A DNA stretch of 64,000 nucleotides from Euglena gracilis (lineage: Eukaryota; Euglenida; Euglenophyceae; Euglenales): NCBI GenBank assembly GCA_039621445.1, contig CP154956.1, positions 89,782,482-89,846,481 of the forward strand, in the 5' to 3' direction. The position numbers were made by a program, and so were the translations under genes. Every line of letters begins with the position of its first letter. Positions within the stretch are counted from its first letter, which is position 1. Below the pieces are notes generated by a model that searched no databases, was not told the origin of the DNA, and was given only the letters and a program-made list of their open reading frames with translations. Shown in pieces: positions 37,887-47,549 of this stretch.

Positions 37887-40006
37887 TGTTGTACAAGGTC
37901 GTCCAAAGCCTGCAGCAAACGGAGTGGGCTTCCACTATCACCGTCCCGTAACAATTCGGCAAGGTGTGCGGGTCGCAGGCCAGACGGCCCCGGTGCACTG
38001 CCCAGAGGGAACCCGAGGGCAATTTTACGAAGTGCTGCCAGCCGATCGTCGGCTGTGGTATTGGCGTGGCAATCGCTGTGGGTGGAAGCCAACCGTTGGT
38101 CATCATCGGTCCAGGAGAAGCCCGCCCCGACGGGGTGCAATCCGCGCAGGGCAGCAAGGACGTCCTCGGACCAGGAATCATGGATCCCCTTACTCAACAG
38201 GCGTTTGGCCGCCTTGGAATAGGCACCCTCCGCCACCAGGGCCCGTAGAGATCGCAGGAGGCGCTCGTCGCAACCTCCCGACTCCGGACTATCCACACCC
38301 GTGTCCGGCGAGCGCTCTCGCTTCCGGGTCATCCGATCCATCCGTGTAGTCTCGCTGTTTGCAAGTTCGGACCAGACTACTGCAACCGGGAAGGTAGGCA
38401 GCCGCAATGCCCTGTCGGTGACCAGGTCCCGCAAGGCCCGTTGAGCCCGGTCGGAGGCCCCTCCACGGGTGTCTGCGCGCAAGCAGAAGCGGGCAAAGGC
38501 GAACAGCCGGAAGAGGGCCTCCCAGGTGCGGCGGCTGAGGAGGTGACGGATAAGTTCCGCCAGGCAGTGACCCAAAGCCGTTCTGGCTCCCCGGGGTGTG
38601 TGGCGCAGCAAGGGGCAATGCAACCGGAACAAGGAGCCCAGGTCAGGCACTGTTGCGGGGCAGCCAGAGTCCAGGGTGGATTCCAGAGGGGCAACCACGG
38701 GGCGTGGCATAGCTGGCGGGGTGATGGCGATCTCGTGTGGGGCCCTTGGCTCCGGACCGGAGGGGCCATCCCGCATGGCGCGAGAGCGGCGGGCGACCCT
38801 CTCATCGCGATCAATCAGGGCACAGGAGTTCCCACCGCATAGGCCTTTCACAGGGGACAGGCGGCAGCAGTGCGGGCAAAACCAAACACGAAGATCCCGA
38901 ATGTAATCCCCGCTCAACAGGCTCAAGTGGGCGTGGTGGATGCTGTTAAGGTGCGTCAGCAAAGCCCCCCGGCTGTCGTGGGCCCGAAGACAAACGGGGA
39001 AGGCACACACGTAACGCTTGCCGGGGTCCCCGCTTGGGGGCGGGCAAGGGACGGGAGTAAAGACGGCGGGTCCGGCAGCTGGCAGACCGGTAAGAGCCAC
39101 TGCGGTGGCAACGGTGGCGGGGTGAGGCCCGGGAGGCGCCAGCTGGAAGCCCGCTGGGAGAAATGGGCCGACAAAGGCGGCGGGGCAGCGGCCCACAGCT
39201 GCTGCCATGACGGCAGGGTCCAGCAGGTTGTTGGAGGAGGAAGCTGCCACCGGTGGCTGGTTCCCCGCAGGTAGTGGCGACCCTGCGGGCAGACTTTGTA
39301 CCGGCCCCATGTTTCCCACTGAAGGTTTTTGTTGCAGCATCAGTCTTTCGGCAACCGCGAGTGCCGCGGGGCTGGCGGTGTATCCGGGGGGAAGTCCTCC
39401 GAGGACCCCTTCAGGAAGGTCGGGTGGGACCGTCGGGGGCGGCTGCAGCAGGTCCACTCCCCCAGGTCGCCGTTTGCTCGGGGGAGTTTCTGGTGGCTTC
39501 CCTGTACGGGGCCCAGGGTTCAGCTCGACATCACCCCCGAGGGTGACCGGGGGGTGTCGAGGTCGCCAATGCTGGCAAGTGGCCAAGGGCAGCGACGGGG
39601 AAGACCGCAGTTTTTCCGGCTCTTCAGAAAGCTGGGTTAAAACAAATTCCGTCGCCCACTCAACCTTAAGGGAGTGTGCGGGGAATGTGGTGCCCTGGGC
39701 TGGGGAGCAGGGGGATGCCCAAACCACGTTTCCCTTTAGCTGGGACAGGGGTGGGGCAGTTAGTGTTCTGAGAGCCTTGTCCCACAAGGGGGGGCATCTG
39801 CCACAGCGAGTTTTTGGGGAGGCGACATTCCTCTCAGAGTTGAAGGGTCCCAAATCTGGGGGAAATTGGGTGGGGAAAGCTGAAAGATTTACCAGAAAGT
39901 TGAGCCAGTGTTCCCCTGGTTCCCCAATGCCCAATGGGGAGGGTTTGTGGCAGGACCACAGCCCCCCGTGCAGGGACAGGGTTTTACAACACTGGGAAAA
40001 GGACAC
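37787..40006 (-). CDS. Non-LTR retrotransposon A: N-terminal ORF with 2A-like motif and zinc fingers
   Basis: 739 codons; the true start is uncertain. A 2A-type ribosome-skipping motif TLGGDVELNPGP lies at ~155-166 (DVELNPGP encoded at 39509-39532), which would release a ~165-residue leader. Then come Pro/Ala-rich sequence, a C2H2 finger (C334, C339, H352, H357), a second Cys cluster (C377, C380) of the DNA-binding kind found in R2-like proteins, a helical region, and the RT start GFPLGSAPGPSGLRPAHL (~665-682). After ~residue 700 the frame runs over a deletion junction. It differs in family from element B, which starts about 700 bp further along. Confidence 0.8.
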   Translation of the reverse strand: MSFSQCCKTLSLHGGLWSCHKPSPLGIGEPGEHWLNFLVNLSAFPTQFPPDLGPFNSERNVASPKTRCGRCPPLWDKALRTLTAPPLSQLKGNVVWASPCSPAQGTTFPAHSLKVEWATEFVLTQLSEEPEKLRSSPSLPLATCQHWRPRHPPVTLGGDVELNPGPRTGKPPETPPSKRRPGGVDLLQPPPTVPPDLPEGVLGGLPPGYTASPAALAVAERLMLQQKPSVGNMGPVQSLPAGSPLPAGNQPPVAASSSNNLLDPAVMAAAVGRCPAAFVGPFLPAGFQLAPPGPHPATVATAVALTGLPAAGPAVFTPVPCPPPSGDPGKRYVCAFPVCLRAHDSRGALLTHLNSIHHAHLSLLSGDYIRDLRVWFCPHCCRLSPVKGLCGGNSCALIDRDERVARRSRAMRDGPSGPEPRAPHEIAITPPAMPRPVVAPLESTLDSGCPATVPDLGSLFRLHCPLLRHTPRGARTALGHCLAELIRHLLSRRTWEALFRLFAFARFCLRADTRGGASDRAQRALRDLVTDRALRLPTFPVAVVWSELANSETTRMDRMTRKRERSPDTGVDSPESGGCDERLLRSLRALVAEGAYSKAAKRLLSKGIHDSWSEDVLAALRGLHPVGAGFSWTDDDQRLASTHSDCHANTTADDRLAALRKIALGFPLGSAPGPSGLRPAHLAELLRDGDSGSPLRLLQALDDLVQQCTQGSLHPTAGPRKRRPSMGPVTRLGGHASPR

Positions 40007-40281
40007 AGCTCATTGCACAAAACAAAAAGTGTGCAGTCCAGTGACATTTACTGCAACAGCTGTGGAACATGGCCAGGTAGGAGTAGTGGTCCAGTAAAAG
40101 GCCTGGCCAGGCACACATCCCCAGGCCACCGGTGTATGACCGTCGTGGACCATGGGGGGGCCAGGGCCAACCACAGCACAGCCACTGGCTTAGACGGCCG
40201 TAACTGGACACTTTTTTCAAAAAAAAATTGATCAAAATTTTGGCCTAAAACGGGTTTTCTATAGGAACACTTTTGAAAAAA

Positions 40282-41655
40282 TTCCAGGCGCATTTGCGCC
40301 TAAACCCAATTTTTTAAAAATTGCTACAGAGTGCTATTAAATTGTATCTTTTTCAAGGGTTCCAGGCGCAATTGCGCCTGGAACCACCCAGAAACAGGCA
40401 AAAAAGGACCATAATTTCACCCGAGACAGTTTTTGTCTTTGAGCAAAACCAATTGGCAAATAATAAAATATTTTGGAGAATACACACAGTGTTCTATTGT
40501 TGTTTTGTCAAGGGGTGTCTCCCGAATATGTTTTTCAAGGCATTTTTGGCATCATCAAAAAAGTACTTTAGGCGCATTTGCGCCTGGAATACCTCTCAAT
40601 ACACCAAACAGTGTAATGAAAGGCGAGAATGCAAGCGAGAGACATCAACATTACTTTGCCAAGTGTGTCTCTTTTTATAAATATTTTTTGTTCATCAACA
40701 TGCAAAGTTCATTCTTCGGCAAAGTCCTTCTACTCCGTGCGTGAGGTGCCTTTGCCAAGGTTTGTGGGTGAGTGCAGAAAAATAACAGCAAGGGAAATAG
40801 TTGAATCAAATTTTCAAGGGTAGTGTTTGTTCTTCTTTAAAGCTGATGTGTTTTGTAGTTTCCATTTTGAAAATGCATTTTTTTTGTGTTGCATTTTGGT
40901 GAATGATGTTTGGGAATGGTGCTCAAAAACTGCGCCACCCTGTGTTGGTCCAGGTGCAATTGCGCCTGGACTATTGCCAAAACGGGCGTCAGAGGCGTCC
41001 CGTTTTCATATTGGCAAATGCCTTTGGCCCGTCAAAGGTTGCGTGGAAAATGATTTGCAACGCATAGCAACATTACCATCAAAAAAAGTGCAACGAAAGC
41101 CAAAAAAATTGTGCACATTGTTTTCCACATCTCCCCAGCTTTGACTTGAGACCTGATGCAAGGGTGAAGATAAAGAGAACCCTATTTTTAGGACATTGTG
41201 GTTTTACGGTGAAAAATGCTTCAACCTAACAACATTACAATGCACTTCCTCCATATGCTCCTTCCAAGTTTATAGAAGCAATTCAACTTCTGCTGACTTT
41301 CATTCAAAACAGGTCCATACCCGATGTAGAACACTGAATCAAAATTCTCAAAAAGGGATGTATTTTTGGCTTACCGGGAATTCCAGGCGCATTTGCGCCT
41401 GGATCTTTTGAGAAATTCCCTTTTCTTGCCTTGTCCACGTGTTTCTCCAGGCGCAAATGCGCCTGGACAGTTGCCAAAACAGGCCAATGGTTAATTCAAA
41501 TTCATGAACAGCACATTTTGTCGAGTTGCCATTGTCTCCCTGGGCTTTTTTTGCATACCAATTTTTCCTTGCATTTTTATGTGGCAAATGATTGGAATCA
41601 CGTTGACCAATTGGCAATTGGTTGTTTGAGGTTTGAGGCGCATTTGCGGCTGGAA
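40282..41655. repeat. Seven dispersed copies of a ~22-nt palindrome (TCCAGGCGCAWWTGCGCC...)
   Basis: Copies at 40282-40303, 40360-40383 (perfect 24-nt), 40569-40589, 40949-40970, 41381-41404, 41446-41467 and 41635-41655. The arm is TTCCAGGCGCA, with central AT/AA/TT variants. Copies 4 and 6 are followed by TTGCCAAAAC(G/A)GG, and 40976-41019 is a separate inverted repeat of TTGCCAAAACGGGCGTC. Between them lies unrelated AT-rich DNA without a supported gene. A 170-codon minus-strand frame (41348-41860) has no other support. Confidence 0.9.
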
Positions 41656-41948
41656 CAATGGTATGAAAAAGTGTTGTTGAGGAAAGGAATTCAATCTCAA
41701 AGAACTGCGTCTCAAACATACATTTTTTTTGCTCTTGCAATGTGAACAGAATCTGATTTGGGCAATTGTTCTTGTCACTGACGAGGTGTTTAAAATTGTA
41801 AGTTTTTCCCCCCTTAGTTCGGGTTGCCTTGAGGAACAAAATTTGGTGTGAATGATTCAAGAATCTAACTTTACAGGTATTTACAGATACATAAAGTTAA
41901 AATTTTTTGAAGTAAGTTCTCTCAAAAACGCACCACACTCCGCAACTC

Positions 41949-42533
41949 TCAAATGAAACACATCTGGCTCCTGGGACCAGAACAGGGCCACAGCCAAATA
42001 CATAAAGAAGGCGGTTCTGTTAACTTGTGGACTGGCGGACAACAGGTGGCGGGTAGATGCGGCCGTGCTGGTGGCGAGGAATCCCAGGGTCGTAAAGAAG
42101 TAGTCACCATCTGTAAGTGGAGAGGCTTGGACCACAGGCCAGCAGCATCAGGAAAAAAGTCGTAGGCACAGGATGAAGTCAGACTCATTGAAACAGGTCC
42201 GGGACGGAACTCTGAGACCAACTGTGCAGCTTGAACCAGTTCAAATGATGGCAAACAGGTGATCCGACATTTTGTGTGAAACCACAGGTGAATCAGTAGT
42301 TGCTCAACTGTCGTGTTTTTTTCCCGAAGGAAAAGACGGAAAAAGACGTTTAAGATGGCGTCGAATTGTCGGAATGGTCTTTTATTTGTAAAAAAGACTT
42401 TGGCACCACACTGTCCACAGGGTGTGCACCCAACCGGATGGCATGGTGTTTGGGTGGATGTCTGTAAGAGGCATAGAATGCAGGTAGCCAAATTGAAATC
42501 CCCCCACTTCCCCCCCCCCCCAATCATCAACAA
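41949..42533 (-). CDS. Unrecognised ORF with N-terminal Cys cluster
   Basis: 194 codons. CTPCGQCGAKVFFTNKRPF followed by FDAILNVFFRLFLREKNTTV and LLIHLWFHTKCRI is protein-like; the second half is Pro/Ser-rich and may be non-coding. The zinc-finger-then-helices order is faintly like the N-terminus of IS1595/Merlin-type transposases, but no DDE core follows. Low confidence. Confidence 0.3.
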   Translation of the reverse strand: MLMIGGGGKWGDFNLATCILCLLQTSTQTPCHPVGCTPCGQCGAKVFFTNKRPFRQFDAILNVFFRLFLREKNTTVEQLLIHLWFHTKCRITCLPSFELVQAAQLVSEFRPGPVSMSLTSSCAYDFFPDAAGLWSKPLHLQMVTTSLRPWDSSPPARPHLPATCCPPVHKLTEPPSLCIWLWPCSGPRSQMCFI

Positions 42534-42539
42534 AAGGGG

Positions 42540-42620
42540 GCGTTTGGCCGGACCAACCTAGCCGGCTGGCAGACCAACCTAGCCAGCCAACATGCCGGCT
42601 GTCCAGCCGTCCGTCCACAT
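42540..42620. repeat. GACCAACCTAGCC / CCGTCCGTCC repeat
   Basis: GACCAACCTAGCC repeats leading into GTCCAGCCGTCCGTCCA; the same words recur at 44420-44470 next to the CCGT array. A dispersed repeat of unknown type. Confidence 0.6.
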
Positions 42621-43269
42621 GAAAGCCACTGTCGCTAGCCGCCCGGCAATGATGGCTGGAAGTGGAATGAATGTGTGCACCGCAGGAGGACTAAGTTCGT
42701 CCGGGCCAAACTTCGCCTGGGTGAATGTTCGGACCTTAAGAGCTCTGGACAAAAAAGGTGTCTGCCGGAGGCACCCCCCCCCCCCCCGCAGTGGGGAAGC
42801 GGACCACAACCGGCACGAGCATTCGGTGATGTGTCCTGACCGCCCCCCAGTCACGCAGGGTTCCCCCCGGAAAAAAGGTGCAGGACATTAGCTCGCAGGG
42901 CGGTGTGTTACATTTTCTGCGGAAGCCTGATTTGATCATTTACCCAAGGTGCGCCGAAGGCCTCTCAAAAAAAAACAATAAATCCAGCCGGAAAAGGAAA
43001 AGGTTTTGTTTCAGGGGGGGATTACCCAAAAAAATACAAATAAAAATACAAAAAAGAACAACTTGGTGTTTCGAATCCAATGTTTGAGGAAACATATCAA
43101 AGATGCAACGTTGCATAACTGACTGTGCCTTTCAATACAACTTCAAATTTGCAACATTTTGCAAACACAATGAAAAGAAGGTTCACAGGAAATTTAACAC
43201 AAAATTGAAATAAAAACACAACCCGCTGAGACGGAAGCAAACATCGCTATGCGACAAAAAATGCAACAG

Positions 43270-44101
43270 TTAAAAACTATTTTACACCTTTGTTCGATTT
43301 TGTGATAATTGTTAGGTTTTTGCTTTGATTTTCTTCAGCTTCTTCACCTTCTTTATCAACTCTCCTGAAAAAGTAATTTTGTGTCACACAAATTTTGACT
43401 TTGGGGTGTGCAGGGAATGCTGAGTTGAAATGTGATGCATTAAATGTGCAAGATGTTGAATGAATGATGTCACAGAAAATACCCCCCCCCCCTAATTGAC
43501 CGTGGGACCTCTCCACGGGACCCCCCTTTTGGTCAATTAGGGGGGGTTCAATTAGGGGGGGGGGGCGTCAATTAGGGGGGGGGTACCGTCAAATAGGGGG
43601 TGCTTCAGCACAGAATCCCCCCGGGCAGTCAATTAGGGGGGGGGGTTGAAAAAATTTTCCCCGGGGCGTTTGGTCAATTGGGGGGGTGCAATTAGGGGGG
43701 GGGGAGGTGGTACCCATTGCCTTTGAAAAAAATGATTGTGATGACATACCACAGACAAATGTTGCTGCAAAAGGTGTTGCAGATGCATTCAGATATTTTG
43801 ACAACAAAAAAAATGTTTTTCAGCAGTTTGTAAAGACTGTAGTAGACATCCATTTTGAAGACAAGCCACAGACAAATGAGATGATGCTAAAGTATGCTGA
43901 AGATGCATGCATGTCGCCTACAAAAATGTTTGGCAGTTTATAAACATTACAGAAGAACACAGCAGGAGCAACCACAGGGAACATACCTTCAACTGTGAAG
44001 CGATCACCACGAACTTGGTCCGAAATGAACTTTTTCCCTTTGAATTCAATCATTTCAAACAGTAAAACCTCTATTTTGATTGTGCTTCCATCTGAATTCA
44101 A
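43270..44101 (-). pseudogene. Candidate host exons split by a poly-C/poly-G element
   Basis: On the minus strand, 44101-43990 encodes MNSDGSTIKIEVLLFEMIEF and on to FTVEG, followed by a GTATGT donor. TTTTTGTAG at ~43925-43917 is a plausible acceptor, continuing in phase to DMHASSAYFS. Lower down, Cys-rich VCGMSSQSFFSKAMG runs to 43713. The element 43482-43710 intervenes, and removing it with one TA continues the frame (FCDIIHSTSC..., then acidic EGEEAEEN) to a stop at 43277. One TGA near 43853 breaks the chain. The plus strand is also open across the repaired site (ATG 43464 to 43943), so strand assignment is uncertain. No family recognised. Confidence 0.4.
43482..43710. mobile_element. TA-flanked poly-C/poly-G element, core TAATTGACC (C8)
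   Basis: Left CCCCCCCCCCCC-TAATTGACC; right several GTCAATTA-Gn units ending GGGAGGTGG; TA at 43480-43481 and 43711-43712. Excision with one TA restores an open frame across the site on both strands. Internal TACC near 43586 may mark a second, nested end. Confidence 0.85.
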
Positions 44102-44239
44102 AATGCCTGTCCGCCTTCACCCGTGAAATTCCATCTGCCATGGACTGTGGAAAAGTTCGTCGCATTGATGACATTAATTTCAGTCCTAATTTAGTGTCCG
44201 CGAACTTAAAAATCCAAGGACAAAGACAAACAAAGAAGA

Positions 44240-44310
44240 GGTCCTACCCAGGTTCGAACCGGGATTATGGAAGCCAGAGTCGCGGGTGCAAACCGCTACA
44301 CTATAAGACC
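44240..44310 (-). tRNA. tRNA-like gene, possibly tRNA-Gln (CTG)
   Basis: 71 nt with a fully paired 7-bp acceptor stem (GGTCTTA / TAGGACC with one G-T), a D arm GTGT...GCAC, a good T arm CCCGG-TTCGAAC-CTGGG, and no encoded CCA. The seven-base anticodon loop by position is CTCTGGC, giving anticodon CTG. The anticodon stem is poor (CGCGA against TTCCA, two mismatches), so this may be a decayed gene or a tRNA-derived SINE head. A T run ~30 nt downstream could terminate Pol III. Confidence 0.55.
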
Positions 44311-44504
44311 GATGAGTGAAACTGAAAATAAAAGCTATGTAAAAATTTTAAACCCTTTCTCCTTTGGGTGCCGAACCTCATCCCAGCTCAGTAGTAAAAG
44401 CCGAGACGTTTCGCGATTTTGAGACCAACCTAGCCGTCCGTCCGTCCAGACCAAAATGAACCCTGTCCAGCCGTCCGTCCAGATGAAAGGAATTTTCTCT
44501 AGCC

Positions 44505-44562
44505 ATCCGTCCGTCCGTCCGTCCGTCCGTCCGTCCGTCCGTCCGTCCGTCCGTCCGTCCGC
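44505..44562. repeat. (CCGT)n microsatellite
   Basis: About 14 tandem CCGT units with TCCGTCCG-rich flanks and a related stretch at 44430-44475. Confidence 0.95.
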
Positions 44563-44809
44563 ACGCCTCCAAAGGGCGTAATACCCAAGACATCAAGCCC
44601 ACCTTGTATCATATGGGGGGGGGGATGAAGCTGAAGAAGTGTCGAAGAAGCTCTTTTTCAGATATACCTCCCCTACTCCCCATACGTCCCAAAACACATA
44701 AGGATGCACTTTTCGTCCGGCAGCTAGCTCCCCGTTCAACCACTCGACGGCCTATCGCTCTTCGGAAACTTTGCAAGGCGTCTTATATTGCCAACACGCT
44801 TTTTAGGGG

Positions 44810-45175
44810 GGTTGGTGCACCCCTCCCCCCCCCTCTCCGAGGGCCTCGCCACGCCATTTACCCCCCCCCCCCCCTAGCCGGACCTCCTCGTCACGCCACC
44901 GGCGATTTTCGCAATTTTTTGAAGGAAAATTTTGTTGGAAACCATGGTGCACCCCTCCCCCCCCCCTGGTCGCCGACCCCCTCGCCACGCCATTTACCCC
45001 CCCTCCCCCCCCCAGCCGGACCCCCTCGCCACGCCACCGGTGATTTTCGCGATTTTTTGAAGGAAAATTTTGTTGGAAACCATGGTGCACCCCTCCCCCC
45101 CCCGGTCGCCGCCCCCCTCGCCACGCCATTTCCCCCCCCCCCCTTGCCGGACCCCCTCGCCACGGCGTACCAACC
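44810..45175. repeat. ~130-140-bp tandem repeat, three copies
   Basis: Units begin GGTGCACCCCTCCCC (44816, 44946, 45085) and contain C runs, CTCGCCACGCC, GGTGATTTTCGCGATTTTTT and GAAGGAAAATTTTGTTGGAA. The third copy is partial. Gly/Arg-rich minus-strand frames are artefacts. Confidence 0.9.
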
Positions 45176-45189
45176 CCCCCAAGCTGCAC

Positions 45190-45911
45190 GGCCTTTGGAC
45201 GCAATTCTTTTGCATTCTTCACTAATTTTATCGGCATTGTTGGCCCACTCCAAGAGGAAGGAGCTACTCAGGTTCCAGTGCGCCAGAATCTCAGTCCTCA
45301 CCTTTCCTTATTGTTTCCTGCCTGCTTCAACTTCATAAATGCATACAGCTTGTGTCCAAAAGACCATTGCCTTCGACCTGCAACCACAACCGGGGGAGGG
45401 TGATGCCACCTGGCACCAAGCACCTTTTGTTTCTTGGCAGGAGACTCGTGGGTGTCCCCGTTTTGGGTTCCAGCATCGTCATCAATTGCGGCCATCCGCT
45501 CCACGAGATCTTCCACAGGCAGATCATCATCTTCTGCCTCCGCAGACGATCCTGCAGGATTGGAAGCGTAATCCAACCAACAATCACACAAGAAGAAGCG
45601 AAGTCCAATTTTAGTTCTTCGTACACGCATCGTGGTCATGGGCATTACGGAACACACAACCATGAAACATTGCAATGCAACATGCAATGCAAAAGGAGTC
45701 GCAGGAACGTACCCATGAGTTCTTCTGCAGTGCGCACCACAGATATTCCCAGGTCGTCACCGTCGGACTCCCCCTCCAGCACGGAAGAAGCAAAACATTC
45801 CATCACGGTAGAGAGGACGTCATACATGGCTGTAAGGGACACAGAAAACTTCAGACACAAGGTGTCAATACCACGACTTTGGGTGACCCCCCATTTATAA
45901 TGACCCTCCAT
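45190..45911 (-). CDS. Candidate host gene, two or three exons
   Basis: Exon-like 45911-45714 encodes TLCLKFSVSLTAMYDVLSTV, acidic ESDGDDLG and ends AEELMG at an ATGG|GTACGT donor. Exon-like ~45640-45304 encodes FFLCDCWLDYASNPAGSSAE, acidic DDDLPVEDLVERMAAIDDD, basic AKKQKVLG (possible nuclear signal), and ends ...KLKQAGNNKE before GGTGAGG. A further open stretch 45300-45190 (VRTEILAHWNLSSSFLLEWA) follows. Intron limits are inferred and one acceptor is not obvious. No family recognised; an acidic nuclear protein is the best description. Confidence 0.45.
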
Positions 45912-45993
45912 TCATAACGACCCCCCATTTATAACGACCCCCTCTGTATTTTCCACCAACTCAAATGTCGGATAACGATGGGTGTAAATGGGG
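45886..45993. mobile_element. Degenerate poly-C/poly-G element, core ATTTATAATGACC (C13)
   Basis: Three CCCCCC-ATTTATAA(T/C)GACC units on the left and GTGTAAATGGGGGGGG on the right. No TA at either boundary, so probably old or partial. Confidence 0.45.
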
Positions 45994-46249
45994 GGGGTTC
46001 ACATGCATGTCCAATTTTAGAGCTCAGCACTATTCAAAACTTGGTAAACATGTCAGAAAGTAAAATTTCAGAAATAACTTCAGTCACTGAAAGTTGCCGT
46101 AAATAGTAGGTGTACAATTTCTAAATTGCGCGAATTTTGCAATGCTAAGTCTTGTCAGCCTTCCATTCCGGAAAAACTGAAAAACCGGAACAACAGCCAC
46201 ACACAACCAAGGAGTTTTTTAATTCGGCGCCGGAAAAGGTGGAAAAAGT

Positions 46250-46330
46250 GGCGAATTGGGATTCGAACCCACGACTGTGGGTTTAATGACCAGGTTTTGA
46301 ATAGTGCTAAGCTCTTAATGAGACTTGCAC
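46250..46330 (-). other. tRNA-derived (SINE-like) sequence 1
   Basis: The T-arm and acceptor end GTGGGTTCGAATCCCAATT is tRNA-like and a D-arm-like stretch CTCATTAAGAGC lies at the expected distance, but the 5' acceptor strand does not pair and the anticodon arm is irregular. It shares CACAGTC(G/A)TGGG with sequence 2. Confidence 0.4.
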
Positions 46331-46479
46331 GTAAGTGAACAAGTGCAGCCAGGTACACAGGGGAAGGGGGGTTCTCGGGACCCCCTTGTTCACTTCCGAA
46401 AGTAAACAGGGGGGATAGGGGGGTTCCGGGGTCCCAAAGTGGACTACCTAGCCTCCCGTGAATACCCAATGCTGAAAAG

Positions 46480-46545
46480 TCAGACATAGTGGGATTTGAT
46501 CCCATGACTGTGCCATCATGAAGCGCATGCTCTACCATTGAAACC
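46480..46545 (-). other. tRNA-derived (SINE-like) sequence 2
   Basis: D-arm-like TCAATGGTAGAGCA, loop TTCATGA (CAT) and T arm TGGG-ATCAAAT-CCCA; the acceptor stem is not complementary and position 54 is A rather than T. Likely a tRNA pseudogene or SINE head. Confidence 0.45.
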
Positions 46546-46639
46546 GTGTTTGGGCCGATTTTGAGACATCAAAAGTCTTAAATCTTCGGAGTGAGGAAGT
46601 AAGCGAGAAAGGCAAATGACTTTTGTTTTTTTGGCAAAA

Positions 46640-46766
46640 AATTGATACGGTGGCGGATAATCGAAATTAATCGAGTTAATCGGAGATTGGTTAATCAACG
46701 CCCGACCCCCAATTAACCATGGTTAATCGCTTGACCTGAAAAATGACGGTTAATTGCCCAACCCTG
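46640..46766. mobile_element. Truncated right end of the GGTTAATCG hAT-like MITE
   Basis: AACCATGGTTAATCGCTTGAC... ACGGTTAATTGCCCAACCC matches 9945-10000 closely. The left end of the element is absent. Confidence 0.75.
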
Positions 46767-46808
46767 AGTCGCCCAAAACACAGTTTCAAACAAGAACAGC
46801 GTTTTGTG

Positions 46809-46893
46809 CCAAGGTTTTAGGGGTGCCCAGGGGCGACCGTGGCGCCTTCGGCGCTGCGGTCCCCGCCCCTGGGCTTCCCCTAACTCTTGGCCC
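46809..46893. repeat. Imperfect ~40-nt hairpin with CTTCGG apex
   Basis: Arms around GGCGCCTTCGGCGC with GGGGTGCCCAGGGGCG on one side and CGCCCCTGGGCTTCCCC on the other; outer words GCCAAG / CTTGGC also pair. Non-coding. Confidence 0.8.
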
Positions 46894-47153
46894 AAACACA
46901 GTTCTTTACAAAGCCTATGGATCTGTCAAAAGTTGTAACCAATATTTGCAATGTGTTTAGAAGCAAACCCTTCCTCCTATAATTCAGAATGAAACAGTCC
47001 CCGGACCCCACTTTTCTTAATTATGGGGGGTCAATTATGGGGGATTTTTCACGGGGGTTCTCAGAAATGCATCCCTCCCCATCACATGCAGTTTAGTTCC
47101 AAGTTGGCCTGAGCGACACCCTGGAACAGAGCTTTTCTGCACAAAGTTTTGCT

Positions 47154-47407
47154 TCCCTTTTGTTTCTGTTGTGCTTGTTGGTTTTTGCTTTTTTCCGCCG
47201 AGGCACACATGGAATGTTGTACAATTGCAAAACGTTGAACCAGCATTAAAGCACAAATGATATCTTGCTCTGCTCAAAGAGGCAAGAATGAAGGTGTCTG
47301 CCTCCCGTGTCTGGGTCCGGTCCATGCCTTCCTTTGTTCTTCCTTGCAAATGGGCAAAACCACCGAAAAACAGCCCTTGCACCGAAAAAAAGCCCTTGCA
47401 GAAAATT
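47154..47407 (-). repeat. Dispersed ~250-bp repeat, copy 2
   Basis: Reverse-complement match to 1-254 over its full length. The minus-strand reading frame through it is broken differently from copy 1, so neither copy need be coding. Confidence 0.8.
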
Positions 47408-47506
47408 GTTCCTGTTTTGTACATCCCATTTTAAAAGCACTCTCCCCCCCTTGGCATTTATCGGTGATAGCAACACACTCCTCCTTTCCACAAACGCCTC
47501 TGGAGT

Positions 47507-47516
47507 CTAGGCACAG

Positions 47517-47549
<33 letters not shown>

